From contig NZ_JBFAHM010000008.1 of assembly GCF_040654195.1 (NCBI RefSeq), forward strand, positions 62,001 through 126,000: 64,000 bases of DNA, given 5' to 3'. Below are positions 1-7,985 of this stretch, piece by piece. Source of the stretch: Hamadaea sp013361475 (GTDB lineage: Bacteria > Actinomycetota > Actinomycetes > Mycobacteriales > Micromonosporaceae). The position numbers and the translations under genes are program-made. Below the pieces are notes generated by a model, which did not search any database, was not told where the DNA came from, and worked only from the letters and a program-made list of their open reading frames with translations. Positions within the stretch are counted from its first letter, which is position 1, and each line of letters opens with the position of its first letter.

Positions 1-2
1 AC

Positions 3-791
3 GGCGAGGCCGAGGCGGTCCTCGGCACCCTCCTGGACGCGATGGTTCCCCGGGACGAGTTGCTCATCGTGGGCAAGGCGGGCGTGCGGTCGCACGGCGC
101 CCGCCGCCGCGACAGCTCGCGCGGCCATCTCCTGCGCAGTCTGGACATCACACTTCGCCGCCTCGGCACCGACTACCTCGACATCTGGCAGGTGCACGGC
201 TACGACCCGGCGACCCCGTTCGAGGAGACGATGGCCGCGGTCGATCACGCGGTGTCGACCGGCCGGGTCCGGTACGCAGGCGTGGCCAACTTCGCGGGCT
301 GGCAGATCGCCCGCGCCGCGACGTGGCAGCAGGCCTGGCCGCAGCGTGCCCCGATCGTGGCGGCCGGATTCGAATACTCCCTGCTCGAACGCAGCGTCGA
401 ACGGGAGTCGCTGGCGGCCTGCGAGGCGCTCGGCGTCGGGGTGCTGCCCTGGTCGCCGCTCGGCCGGGGCGTCCTGACCGGCAAGTACCGCAATGGGCGT
501 CCCGCCGACTCCCGGGCGGCTTCGGCCCAGTACGAGCAGTTCGTGCTCGCGTACCTGGATCCGCGGTGCTCGGCGATCGTCGAGGCGGTGCTCACGGCGG
601 CCCAGGGCCTCGGGGTGTCACCCGCACAGGTGGCGCTGGCCTGGATCCGGGACCGGCCCGGCGTGACCGCGCCGGTCCTGGGCGCGCGTACGGCGGATCA
701 GCTGAGCGAGGCGCTGCGCTGCGAGGAGGTCGAGCTGCCGCCACAGATCAGCCGGGCGCTCGACGACGTCTCCGCCATCGAACCGGCTTGA
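3..791 (+). CDS. aldo/keto reductase, 5'-truncated by window edge
   Basis: The frame is open from the first bases of the window, so the N-terminus is missing and 262 residues are seen. It is the C-terminal three quarters of an NADP-dependent aldo/keto reductase TIM barrel. The strand-4 signature DYLDIWQVHGYDP carries the active-site His, LLIVGKAGV the conserved Lys, and PWSPLGRGVLTGKY the nucleotide-binding part. The last 60 residues include the usual SPAQVALAWIRDRPGV helix. The enzyme would reduce carbonyl substrates in the cytoplasm; the substrate cannot be told from sequence. Codon use is like the neighbours. Confidence 0.9.
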   Translation, partial: GEAEAVLGTLLDAMVPRDELLIVGKAGVRSHGARRRDSSRGHLLRSLDITLRRLGTDYLDIWQVHGYDPATPFEETMAAVDHAVSTGRVRYAGVANFAGWQIARAATWQQAWPQRAPIVAAGFEYSLLERSVERESLAACEALGVGVLPWSPLGRGVLTGKYRNGRPADSRAASAQYEQFVLAYLDPRCSAIVEAVLTAAQGLGVSPAQVALAWIRDRPGVTAPVLGARTADQLSEALRCEEVELPPQISRALDDVSAIEPA

Positions 792-831
792 GGTACTTGT
801 CGCTTTCGCCCATCAGGCGCAGGATCGGGCT

Positions 832-1023
832 ATGGACTACGAATACGCACCGCTGCGGTTGCCACCGGATGTCGACAGGATGACCGCCGCGGTGCGGCTG
901 ACGTTGCAGGCCGAGTACAACGGCTGGGAGCTGGACCGGCTTCAGTTGCTCAAGGACGGAACCCGGCGGGTGATCCTCCGCCGGCCCAGCCTCGGCGGCC
1001 TGATGCCCGGCCTGTCCACCTAA
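832..1023 (+). CDS. small conserved actinobacterial protein, DUF5703-like
   Basis: This gene encodes 63 residues starting MDYEYAPLRLP, with a core AEYNGWELDRLQLLKDG followed by a basic RRVILRRP tail. I recognise this layout as the short actinobacterial family called DUF5703, whose function is unknown; the assignment is from memory. It has no membrane segment or signal peptide. It follows the aldo/keto reductase by 40 bases and could share its transcript. An AGGATCGGG stretch precedes the ATG as a possible ribosome site. Confidence 0.7.
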   Translation: MDYEYAPLRLPPDVDRMTAAVRLTLQAEYNGWELDRLQLLKDGTRRVILRRPSLGGLMPGLST

Positions 1024-1102
1024 CTAGGGAGTCCCTCCGGCGAGCCGCCGGGAGTGCAGCAGCCGGGGAGCCTCTCGGGCGACCCGCCAGAAGTGCGTCA
1101 GC
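1024..1102 (+). repeat. two diverged copies of a dispersed ~40-bp repeat
   Basis: Positions 1063-1102 match the 40-bp element at 62831-62870 closely, sharing CCGGGGAGC and the block CCGCCAGAAGTGCG. Positions 1031-1060 are a more decayed copy (CGAGCCGCC, GGAGTGCAGC). A third good copy lies inverted at 10812-10851. The pair sits between two genes, just upstream of the promoter of the LLM oxidoreductase. Confidence 0.7.
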
Positions 1103-1143
1103 CGGATGGTTGCCAGCAGGCTACTCGCCAGTAGCATGTCGGC

Positions 1144-2211
1144 ATGAAGCTTGGACTCAGCCTCGGCTATCAGACCGCGTGGTCCACCCCGGCGGATCAT
1201 CTCGCCCTCGCCCAGGAGGCCGACCGGCTCGGCTACGCCGTCGTGTGGGCGGCGGAGGCGTACGGCTCGGACTCGCCCAGCATGCTGGCCTGGATCGCCG
1301 GGCAGACCGAGCGGATCGACGTCGGCACCGCCGTCATGCAGATCCCCGCCCGGACGCCCGCCGCGACCGCGATGACCGCCGCGACCATCGACGCGCTGAG
1401 CCGCGGCCGATTCCGGCTGGGTCTCGGCGTCTCCGGCCCGCAGGTCTCGGAGGGCTGGCACGGCGTCCGCTACGGCAAGCCCCTGGCGCGTACGCGGGAG
1501 TTCGTCGACATCGTGAAGCTGGCGCTCGGCCGGAAGACCGTCGAGTACCACGGCGAGCACTACGAACTGCCGTTGCCGGGTGGTCCGGGCAAGGCGCTGA
1601 AGCTGAGCTTCCATCCGCCGCGCGAGCACGTGCCGATCTATCTCGCCGCGATCGGGCCGAAGAACCTCGAGCTGGCGGGCGAGATCGCCGACGGCTGGCT
1701 GGCCATCTTCTACTCCCCGGAGTACGCCGAGGAACAGCTGGCCTCGATCGCCAAGGGCCGGGCGAAGGTCGGCAAGACGCTGGACGGCTTCGACGTCGTG
1801 CCCAGCGTCCCGGTCGTCGTCGGCGACGACGACTCACCCGAGGGCCTGGCCGCCTGCGCCGAGCTGATCCGGTGGTACGCCGCGCTCTACGTCGGCGGCA
1901 TGGGCAGCCGGGAGCAGAACTTCTACAACCAACTCGCGACGCGGATGGGCTACGGCGACGCCGCGCGCGAGGTCCAGGATCTCTATCTGGCCAAGCGTCA
2001 TCGCGATGCGGCGGCGGCGATTCCGTTCGAGTTCATCGACCGGACCAGTCTCATCGGTCCGAAGGAGAGGATCGCGGCCCGGCTGCGTGACTACGCCGCC
2101 GCGGGGGTGACTACGCTCTCGGTGTCGCTCTTCGCCGCGGACGCGGAATCCGGAATGGCGACACTGCGTACCCTCGCAGAGGCGTTGGAGCTTTCGGGAG
2201 TGGGAGAGTAG
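1144..2211 (+). CDS. LLM class F420-dependent oxidoreductase
   Basis: A 355-residue luciferase-like monooxygenase fold protein starting MKLGLSLGYQ. Seen in it are the family's N-terminal strand, the barrel segment SRGRFRLGLGVSGPQVSEGW and a late block HVPIYLAAIGPKNLELAGEI typical of actinobacterial F420-dependent enzymes. It would use reduced F420 or FMN on an unknown substrate in the cytoplasm. A TAGCAT box (1132-1137) ends six bases before the ATG and no ribosome site exists, so the mRNA is probably leaderless. The stop codon touches the ATG of uppP, so the two are likely one operon. Confidence 0.9.
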   Translation: MKLGLSLGYQTAWSTPADHLALAQEADRLGYAVVWAAEAYGSDSPSMLAWIAGQTERIDVGTAVMQIPARTPAATAMTAATIDALSRGRFRLGLGVSGPQVSEGWHGVRYGKPLARTREFVDIVKLALGRKTVEYHGEHYELPLPGGPGKALKLSFHPPREHVPIYLAAIGPKNLELAGEIADGWLAIFYSPEYAEEQLASIAKGRAKVGKTLDGFDVVPSVPVVVGDDDSPEGLAACAELIRWYAALYVGGMGSREQNFYNQLATRMGYGDAAREVQDLYLAKRHRDAAAAIPFEFIDRTSLIGPKERIAARLRDYAAAGVTTLSVSLFAADAESGMATLRTLAEALELSGVGE

Positions 2212-3051
2212 ATGTCGGAGATCGAGGTCTGGCAGTCGGTGGTGCTCGGCGTCGTGGAGGGGATCACCGAATTCCTCCCCGTGTCGTCGACGGGGCACCT
2301 GACCATCACCGAGCAGCTGCTGGGGCTCGACATCAAGGACGAGGCGGTGACCGCGTACACGGCGGTCATCCAGATCGGCGCGATCTTCGCCGCCATCATC
2401 TACTTCTTCAAGGACATCGTCCGGGTCGTGAAGGCATGGGTCCGGGGGCTTTTCTCGGCCTCGGCGCGGCAGGAGCCCGATTGGCGGTTCGCCTGGTACG
2501 TCATCGTGGGGTCGATCCCCGTCGGCATCGTCGGCTTCCTCGCCCAGGATCTGATCAAGGGCGGTCTGCGCAGCCTCTGGGTCGTCGCGGCCGCCCTGAT
2601 CCTGTGGAGCATCCCGATGGCCTTCGCCGAGCACGCGGCGACGCAGATCAAGGGCGAGCAGGGCCTGACGATGAAGGACTCGATCATCATCGGGTTCACC
2701 CAGTGCCTGTCGCTGATCCCAGGCGTCTCCCGGTCGGGTGCGACGATCACCGCCGGTCTGCTGCGCGACCTCGATCGGGTGACGGCCACCCGGCTGTCGT
2801 TCCTGCTCGGCATTCCGGCGCTGACCGCGGCTGGGCTGTATGAATTGAAGGACGCGATCTCCGGGCCGTCGGTGTCGACCGTCGCCCTGATCGTCGGCAC
2901 CGTGGTGAGCTTCGTGGTGGCGTACGCGGCGATCGCGTGGCTGCTCAAGTACGTCGCCCACCACTCGATCATGGTGTTCGTCTGGTACCGCGTCGCCCTC
3001 GGGCTGGGCATCATCGCCCTGCTCGTCACTGGGGCGATCACGGCGTACTGA
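2212..3051 (+). CDS. uppP: undecaprenyl-diphosphatase (BacA/UppP)
   Basis: A 279-residue polytopic membrane protein that dephosphorylates undecaprenyl pyrophosphate so the lipid carrier can be reused in peptidoglycan synthesis. The two family motifs are present: VEGITEFLPVSSTGHL near residue 20 and IPGVSRSGATITAG near residue 170. About eight hydrophobic segments are visible. The ATG starts directly after the stop of the upstream oxidoreductase gene. Loss of substrate recycling links it to cell-wall synthesis and bacitracin resistance. In mycobacteria the same gene sits beside the histidine phosphatase found next here. Confidence 0.97.
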   Translation: MSEIEVWQSVVLGVVEGITEFLPVSSTGHLTITEQLLGLDIKDEAVTAYTAVIQIGAIFAAIIYFFKDIVRVVKAWVRGLFSASARQEPDWRFAWYVIVGSIPVGIVGFLAQDLIKGGLRSLWVVAAALILWSIPMAFAEHAATQIKGEQGLTMKDSIIIGFTQCLSLIPGVSRSGATITAGLLRDLDRVTATRLSFLLGIPALTAAGLYELKDAISGPSVSTVALIVGTVVSFVVAYAAIAWLLKYVAHHSIMVFVWYRVALGLGIIALLVTGAITAY

Positions 3052-3070
3052 GAAAAACTAGACTTCTGCC

Positions 3071-3757
3071 GTGACCATCGTTCTGCTGCTCCGCCACGGG
3101 CGTACGACGGCGAACGCCGACGGCGTCCTCGCCGGCGACCTGCCCGTGGAGCTGGACGAGCGCGGCCGGCAGCAGGCGGAGGCGGTCGGGCAGCGGCTCG
3201 CGGGCCTGCCGCTGGCGGCCGTCGTGACCAGCCCGCTCAAGCGCTGCCGCCAGACGCTCGAACTCGCGCTGCCCGGCGTCGCCCCCGTCGTCGAGGCCGG
3301 GCTCACCGAGTGCGGCTACGGCGCCTGGGTCGGCCGCAAGCTGTCGGAGTTGGCCAAGGACCCGTTGTGGGCCACGGTTCAGCAGCATCCGGCGGCAGTG
3401 ACCTTCCCCGGCGGCGAGTCCATGGCGGGGATGGCGACGCGCGCGGTGGCCGCTGTTCGCAGCTGGGACGCGCGGGTCGAAGCCGAACACGGCGCGGACG
3501 CGATCTGGGTCGCGTCCAGCCACGGCGACGTCATCAAGGCGATCGTGGCGGACGCGCTCGGCCTGCACCTCGATCTGTTCCAGCGGATCTCGGTCGATCC
3601 CGGGTCGATCACGGCGATCCGCTACACGCCGAGCCGGCCGTTCGTGCTGCGGCTGTCGGACACCGGCGGCGACCTCCAGAGTCTCGTCCCGCCGAAGCGT
3701 CCGGCCGCTGACGAGGTGCCAACCGGCGACGCGGCCGTCGGCGGCGGCACCGGCTGA
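3071..3757 (+). CDS. histidine phosphatase family protein (MSMEG_4193 type)
   Basis: A 228-residue phosphoglycerate-mutase-like protein. The phosphate-binding RHG motif (LLLRHGRTTANADG) is at residue 8, and the second active-site His is in WVASSHGDVIKAIV. This is the actinobacterial subfamily that travels with DUF3090, SCO1664 and mshC genes. Its substrate is unknown. A TAGACT box (3059-3064) ends six bases before the GTG, so translation is probably leaderless. Unlike the usual order, it is separated from its partners here by about 4.2 kb of other genes. Confidence 0.9.
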   Translation: MTIVLLLRHGRTTANADGVLAGDLPVELDERGRQQAEAVGQRLAGLPLAAVVTSPLKRCRQTLELALPGVAPVVEAGLTECGYGAWVGRKLSELAKDPLWATVQQHPAAVTFPGGESMAGMATRAVAAVRSWDARVEAEHGADAIWVASSHGDVIKAIVADALGLHLDLFQRISVDPGSITAIRYTPSRPFVLRLSDTGGDLQSLVPPKRPAADEVPTGDAAVGGGTG

Positions 3758-3758
3758 G

Positions 3759-4976
3759 TCAATCCGTCTGCCGGAACGCTCGGCGCATGATCATCTTGTC
3801 GACCTCGTCGGCTCGCTCGAACAGCCGGCCCACCTCGGCCCGAGCCGTGGCGTCGCCGCTGCGATCGGCTACGAGCACGAGGTTGCGCAGCTCATCGATG
3901 CGCCGGCGAAGCGGCATCGGCTCGCCGGCGACGATGGCCTCGATCCGCCGGAGCACCTCTTCGCGGAGCTGCGCCCACGGCAAGTCCGCCGAGACCAATG
4001 CCGCCGCCAGATTCGGTGGCGCCCACCCCTCCCGCAACGCCTGGCCGGCGAACGGCTGCCAGCGGTCGTCACCGATGTCGATCAGCGCGTACATCGCTCC
4101 CGGGCGCGCACGATCGCCCCGGCTGAGGTCCGTGGCCAGCCGGTCGGCCGCTCGCCGGGACAGCGCCGCGTCGAAGACGACCACCTGGTACGCCCGGCGG
4201 CGAACCTCGACCGCGGAGTCGTCGAGCAGTGTCAGCAGCAGGTCGGTCAGCTCGGGCGAAAGCGGCTCCACCGCGTGCAGAGCGCCGAGCGCGGACGCGA
4301 CGTCGGTTCGCGCGCGATCGTCGCCGACGCCTGCGATCGCCGGCAGCACGGAGTAGTCACCGACATAGCGGACGAGCTTGGTGAGCGAGTGGGGACTTGC
4401 CTGCTCCGAGTCGGCAGCCCAGGCCCGAGCAAGAGCTGCGGCGCTCGCCGGCGGCGGTGGTAGTCCAATGGTTCGCATCGCGTCCAGCGCCGCCACTGCC
4501 CGCCGGCTGTCGAGCTGGGCGGGTAACCAGCGGGCGGCCGCCGCCGGATCCAGGCGAGCCGCCGACACCATGGCGGTCGATCGTAGCCACGCGTCGGTCC
4601 CCGGCGCGTCGGCGATCACACGCAGCCGCGCGGCCAGCGCAGGATCGACACCGCATGACCCGAGCAGCCCGGCCGCCGTCTCCGTCGTCTCGGGATCGGG
4701 CCCGGCCAGCAGACCGAGCACCTTCTCGCGGTGGGGTCGCAGAACCGCGGCGGCCGTCGGCTCGGGCAGCATGTCGACGACTTGAGCCGCCGTGAGCAGA
4801 AGGCTCTCGGCATCGTCGGCCTCACCCGCGGCGGCGTACTCGATCAACGCTCCGACGACCACCGGAGCGTCGGGGTGCAGTCCGCCGGCGAACAACGCGG
4901 ACTCCAAAGCGCTGACGCGGTCGGCATCGAGGGACGCGTCCCGAACGAGTCGCAGGAGCTCCGCCTTGTCGGGCAT
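3759..4976 (-). CDS. HEAT-like repeat protein, function unknown
   Basis: I place the start at the ATG preceded by GGGGAGG; the frame remains open upstream but without a ribosome site. The 405-residue product starts MPDKAELLRLVRDAS and is built of Ala/Leu-rich paired helices, such as AATAAGLLGSCGVDP-like and DLLLTLLDDSAVEVRRRA segments, typical of HEAT/armadillo repeats. No catalytic motif, signal peptide or membrane segment is seen. It probably acts as a protein-binding scaffold. It converges on the histidine phosphatase gene with a one-base gap and diverges from the S1C protease gene. Confidence 0.75.
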   Translation of the reverse strand: MPDKAELLRLVRDASLDADRVSALESALFAGGLHPDAPVVVGALIEYAAAGEADDAESLLLTAAQVVDMLPEPTAAAVLRPHREKVLGLLAGPDPETTETAAGLLGSCGVDPALAARLRVIADAPGTDAWLRSTAMVSAARLDPAAAARWLPAQLDSRRAVAALDAMRTIGLPPPPASAAALARAWAADSEQASPHSLTKLVRYVGDYSVLPAIAGVGDDRARTDVASALGALHAVEPLSPELTDLLLTLLDDSAVEVRRRAYQVVVFDAALSRRAADRLATDLSRGDRARPGAMYALIDIGDDRWQPFAGQALREGWAPPNLAAALVSADLPWAQLREEVLRRIEAIVAGEPMPLRRRIDELRNLVLVADRSGDATARAEVGRLFERADEVDKMIMRRAFRQTD

Positions 4977-5067
4977 GCCCGTACCTCCCCGTCCGTGGTT
5001 GAGCGCGCAGCTTAGCGGCCGATTCGATCCGCGTACGAGCGAAATTCCGCCCAGGGCGGACGGGCGG

Positions 5068-6039
5068 ATGGTTCGGATCGCCGACGACGTTCGCCCATAC
5101 ATGGATGCTGACAAGCTCGAGTCCGACGCTCTGGACGCGTACTCCCGGGTCGTGACCTCGGTGGCGGCGACGGTCCTGCCCAGCGTCGCCAGCCTCAGTG
5201 TGCGTACTCCCCGAGGGGCGGGCGCCGGGTCGGCGGTGCTGTTCACCACCGACGGCTTCCTCCTGACCAGTGCCCACGTCGTCGCCGGTGCGCAGACCGG
5301 AACCGCCGAGTTCGGCGACGGCGAGGAGACCCGGTTCGACGTGGTCGGCGCGGACCCGCTCGCCGACCTGGCGGTGGTCCGGGTCGCCGCGGCCGGCTCG
5401 CCGCCGGCCACCCTCGGCGATGCGAACGAGCTGCGCGTCGGCCAGCTCGTGGTCGCCGTAGGCAATCCGCTCGGCCTCGCCGGTTCGGTCACGGCCGGGG
5501 TGGTCAGCGCGCTCGGCCGGTCGCTGCCCGTCTACGACGGCCGCCGCAACCGGCTCATCGACGACGTCATCCAGACCGACGCGGCGCTCAACCCCGGCAA
5601 CTCCGGTGGCGCGCTCGCCGACGCGCGGGGCCGGGTCGTGGGCGTCAACACGGCGGTCGCGGGCATCGGCGTCGGCCTGGCCGTGCCGATCAACGCCAAC
5701 ACCCGCCAGATCATCGCCGATCTCGTCAGCCAAGGCAGGGTACGCCGAGCGTGGCTGGGCGTCGCCGGTGTGCCGGTGCCGCTGCCCCCGCCGATCGCCG
5801 AGCGCCTGGGGCAGCGCCGGGGACTACGCGTCGTCGAGGTCGTGCCGGGCAGCCCGGCCGGGGTCGCCGGGATCTACCTCGGCGACATCCTCGTCACCGC
5901 GGGCGGCCGGCCGGTGCAGGGCGTCCAGGACGTGCAGCGGCTGATGCTCGGTCCGGCCATCGGCCAGCGGCTGTCGTTGACGGTGCTGCGCCGGGGCGCC
6001 TTCGTCGACGTCGTGGCGGTGCCGACCGAACTCAGCTGA
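5068..6039 (+). CDS. trypsin-like S1C (HtrA/DegP-type) serine protease with PDZ domain
   Basis: The 323-residue product has the catalytic triad His70 (TSAHVVAG), Asp100 (DPLADLAVV) and Ser179 (NPGNSGGAL), followed by a PDZ domain at about 235-320 (GSPAGVAGIYLGDILVTAGG). HtrA proteases degrade or check misfolded proteins. There is no N-terminal membrane anchor or signal peptide, which is unusual for HtrA and suggests a cytoplasmic form. The start at 5068 is the first ATG after the divergent gene; an in-frame ATG at 5101 is an alternative. Its last eight bases overlap the convergent MOSC gene. Confidence 0.9.
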   Translation: MVRIADDVRPYMDADKLESDALDAYSRVVTSVAATVLPSVASLSVRTPRGAGAGSAVLFTTDGFLLTSAHVVAGAQTGTAEFGDGEETRFDVVGADPLADLAVVRVAAAGSPPATLGDANELRVGQLVVAVGNPLGLAGSVTAGVVSALGRSLPVYDGRRNRLIDDVIQTDAALNPGNSGGALADARGRVVGVNTAVAGIGVGLAVPINANTRQIIADLVSQGRVRRAWLGVAGVPVPLPPPIAERLGQRRGLRVVEVVPGSPAGVAGIYLGDILVTAGGRPVQGVQDVQRLMLGPAIGQRLSLTVLRRGAFVDVVAVPTELS

Positions 6040-6865
6040 CCGTCACCTCGTCGCCGACCCGGAGCTGTCCCTCCGCGAGCGGGACGAGGCGTACGCCGAA
6101 CCAGGTCTTGCCGTCCCATTTGCGGAACCGGGCCAGGGTGCGGATCGGTTCCTTACCGGTCCGGAAGGTGGCCGCGTCGATCGTCGTGAGCACACAGCGG
6201 TCGCAGACCTCGGCGAAGCGGAAGTCGACCGTCCCGACGCGTACGCGCTGCCAGCCGTCCTCGGCGAACGGTTCGGCCGACTCGCCGGGGGAGCCGTCGA
6301 ACACGAGGTTCGGCCGGAACCGGCTGATCGGCAACGGCTCTGGCACCTCCTCACCGCGTTCGGCCGCGCCTTCGGCGATCCAGTCGTTGAGCTGCCGCAT
6401 CGAGGCCGTGGTGGCGGCCAGCAGCGGACCGGCGTCGGAGAGGTTGAGCGGGTCGCCGGGCAGCCCGCCGTGGTCTTCGGCGATCGGGCGGCGGCGCGGG
6501 TCGTCCAGCCAGGCGAGCCGCAGCGAGCGTCCGAACTGGACGGACAACCACTCGTGCGCCTCCGCCGGCGCGAGGCGGATCTGCTCCAGCCGCGACACCC
6601 TGGTCGGCACGAGGTCGCCGTCGACCGGTTCGGCGACGGTGAGCCGGCTGCCGTCCAATCCGGTCAGCGTCACCGATCCGGTCGCGGGATCTGCCGTGAC
6701 GCCGAGCATCCGGTGCTCGTCACGGGCGGTGAGGTAGCCGCCGTCGGGGTGGAGCACCAGCCAGCGGCGGTCGTGCTGGAGTCCCCAGGGCTCGACCGCC
6801 GCTGCTTCGACGGCCACGCCGCCGAGGGACTTCACCGGGTAGAGGTGGATGCTCGCCAGCCGCAT
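6032..6865 (-). CDS. MOSC domain protein with N-terminal beta barrel
   Basis: A 277-residue protein with the MOSC N-terminal barrel (MRLASIHLYPVKSLGGV) and the C-terminal MOSC domain, which ends GKTWFGVRLVPLAEGQLRVGDEV. The conserved Cys lies in FAEVCDRCVLTTID, as in mARC-type molybdenum-cofactor sulfurase C-terminal domains that bind Mo cofactor and reduce N-hydroxylated compounds. A true substrate is not known. The gene starts two bases after the stop of the HTH regulator gene, so the two are probably cotranscribed. Confidence 0.9.
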   Translation of the reverse strand: MRLASIHLYPVKSLGGVAVEAAAVEPWGLQHDRRWLVLHPDGGYLTARDEHRMLGVTADPATGSVTLTGLDGSRLTVAEPVDGDLVPTRVSRLEQIRLAPAEAHEWLSVQFGRSLRLAWLDDPRRRPIAEDHGGLPGDPLNLSDAGPLLAATTASMRQLNDWIAEGAAERGEEVPEPLPISRFRPNLVFDGSPGESAEPFAEDGWQRVRVGTVDFRFAEVCDRCVLTTIDAATFRTGKEPIRTLARFRKWDGKTWFGVRLVPLAEGQLRVGDEVTVS

Positions 6866-6867
6866 GA

Positions 6868-7404
6868 TCACGAGGATAGGGCGTCGAACAGCTGCGTGAA
6901 CACCAGCAGTTCGACCGGTTCGGCGCCGTCCGGGCGCTCGTCGGGATCCTGGGCGCGCTCGTTGTACCGGCTCAGGACGGCTCGCACGTCGTCCACCAGC
7001 TGCCGGGTCTCGTCCGGTGTCGCGTACACGATGGTCTGGGAACCGCCGAGGACCTCCTGCCACCGCGCGGGCAACGAGTGGCGGCGGCCTTGGACCGTGC
7101 GGATACGGGTGAGCCAGTGGTCGAGCATGACGTCGGCGAGCGCGGTGGCAGCCTCCCCGTCGGTGTCGGAGAACCGGATGTCGGCCTGCTTGACCCGCCA
7201 CGGGCGGCGGCGGCCGGGGCCGGTCTCGATCTCCTCGACGAACCCGTAGCGGCCGAGAGTCCGCAGGTGGAAGGCGCAGTTGGTGGGGGAGACGCCGATC
7301 AGCTCGCTCGCCTCGGTCGCGGTGAGGCTGGGGTGCAGGTTGAGCACCTCCAACAGGGCCAGGCGGGTCGGGTGGGCGAGTGCGCGCATTGTCCGGGCGT
7401 CCAT
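6868..7404 (-). CDS. ArsR-like winged-helix transcriptional regulator
   Basis: A 178-residue regulator. Residues 1-75 form an ArsR-like winged helix (LAHPTRLALLEVLNLHPSL, then SPTNCAFHLRTLGRYGFV), and the C-terminal half is a helical domain of the kind seen in actinobacterial HTH_20 proteins. No metal-binding Cys pair is seen. A TAGACT box (7412-7417 complement) ends seven bases before the ATG, indicating a leaderless mRNA. It diverges from a GNAT gene whose own box overlaps the same 52-bp spacer, and is followed by the MOSC gene, so it likely controls one or both. Confidence 0.85.
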   Translation of the reverse strand: MDARTMRALAHPTRLALLEVLNLHPSLTATEASELIGVSPTNCAFHLRTLGRYGFVEEIETGPGRRRPWRVKQADIRFSDTDGEAATALADVMLDHWLTRIRTVQGRRHSLPARWQEVLGGSQTIVYATPDETRQLVDDVRAVLSRYNERAQDPDERPDGAEPVELLVFTQLFDALSS

Positions 7405-7417
7405 GCCGGAAAGTCTA

Positions 7418-7456
7418 CTCTTTCGGAAGAACTGTTTCGAGCGTAGTGTTTCGAGT
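7418..7456. promoter_or_regulatory. divergent promoter with direct repeats
   Basis: The 52-bp spacer between the HTH regulator and GNAT genes contains the direct repeat GTTTCGAG twice, 14 bp apart (about 7432-7439 and 7448-7455), plus TTTCGGAA nearby. The second copy overlaps the TAGTGT -10 box (7444-7449) of the GNAT gene. This is where the regulator would bind if it controls itself and its neighbour; binding is inferred. Confidence 0.45.
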
Positions 7457-7930
7457 ATGACGATCGATGTTGTCCTTCGTGAGCCGACCCCCGCCGACGC
7501 CGAGCAGTTCCACGCCTTCGCGGCCCATCCGCTTGTCCTGCCGACGGTCGACGCCACCCAGGTGCCGTCGGTGGAGGACGTTCGAACCTTCCTGACCGAG
7601 CTGGCCGGCCAGCCCGACGCACCCCGTCGCGAGCGTGTGATCGTCGTCCACGACAGGGTGGTCGGCTCCATCGGCCTCACACTCGAAGGTTCGTCGGCCG
7701 AGATCGGCTACGTGATCCATCCGGACTACTGGGGCCGGGGAGTGGCGACGCGGGCGGCGATCGAGATGGTCCGCCTCGGCTTCGACGAGCTGGGCCTGAC
7801 CCGGATCTACGCCCAGTTCTCCCGGGAGAATCCGGCGTCGGTGCGCGTCGTGGAGAAAGTGGGACTGCACCAGGTCGACGACAAGACCTGGGAGATCACG
7901 GCCGACGAGTGGGCGGCGGCGGCTGCTTGA
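7457..7930 (+). CDS. GNAT family N-acetyltransferase
   Basis: A 157-residue RimJ/RimL-like acetyltransferase. The acetyl-CoA pyrophosphate loop is seen as DYWGRGVATRAAIEM at about residues 93-107, preceded by strands carrying GSIGLTLEG and AEIGYVIHP. The family acetylates amines on proteins or small molecules; the acceptor is unknown. A TAGTGT box ends seven bases before the ATG, so the mRNA is probably leaderless. It is divergent from the ArsR-like regulator. Confidence 0.88.
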   Translation: MTIDVVLREPTPADAEQFHAFAAHPLVLPTVDATQVPSVEDVRTFLTELAGQPDAPRRERVIVVHDRVVGSIGLTLEGSSAEIGYVIHPDYWGRGVATRAAIEMVRLGFDELGLTRIYAQFSRENPASVRVVEKVGLHQVDDKTWEITADEWAAAAA

Positions 7931-7985
7931 TCAGCGCCGGCCGGAGCTCCGACAGCGCCGGCGAGCGCGAGCGATGGCGAGGTCG

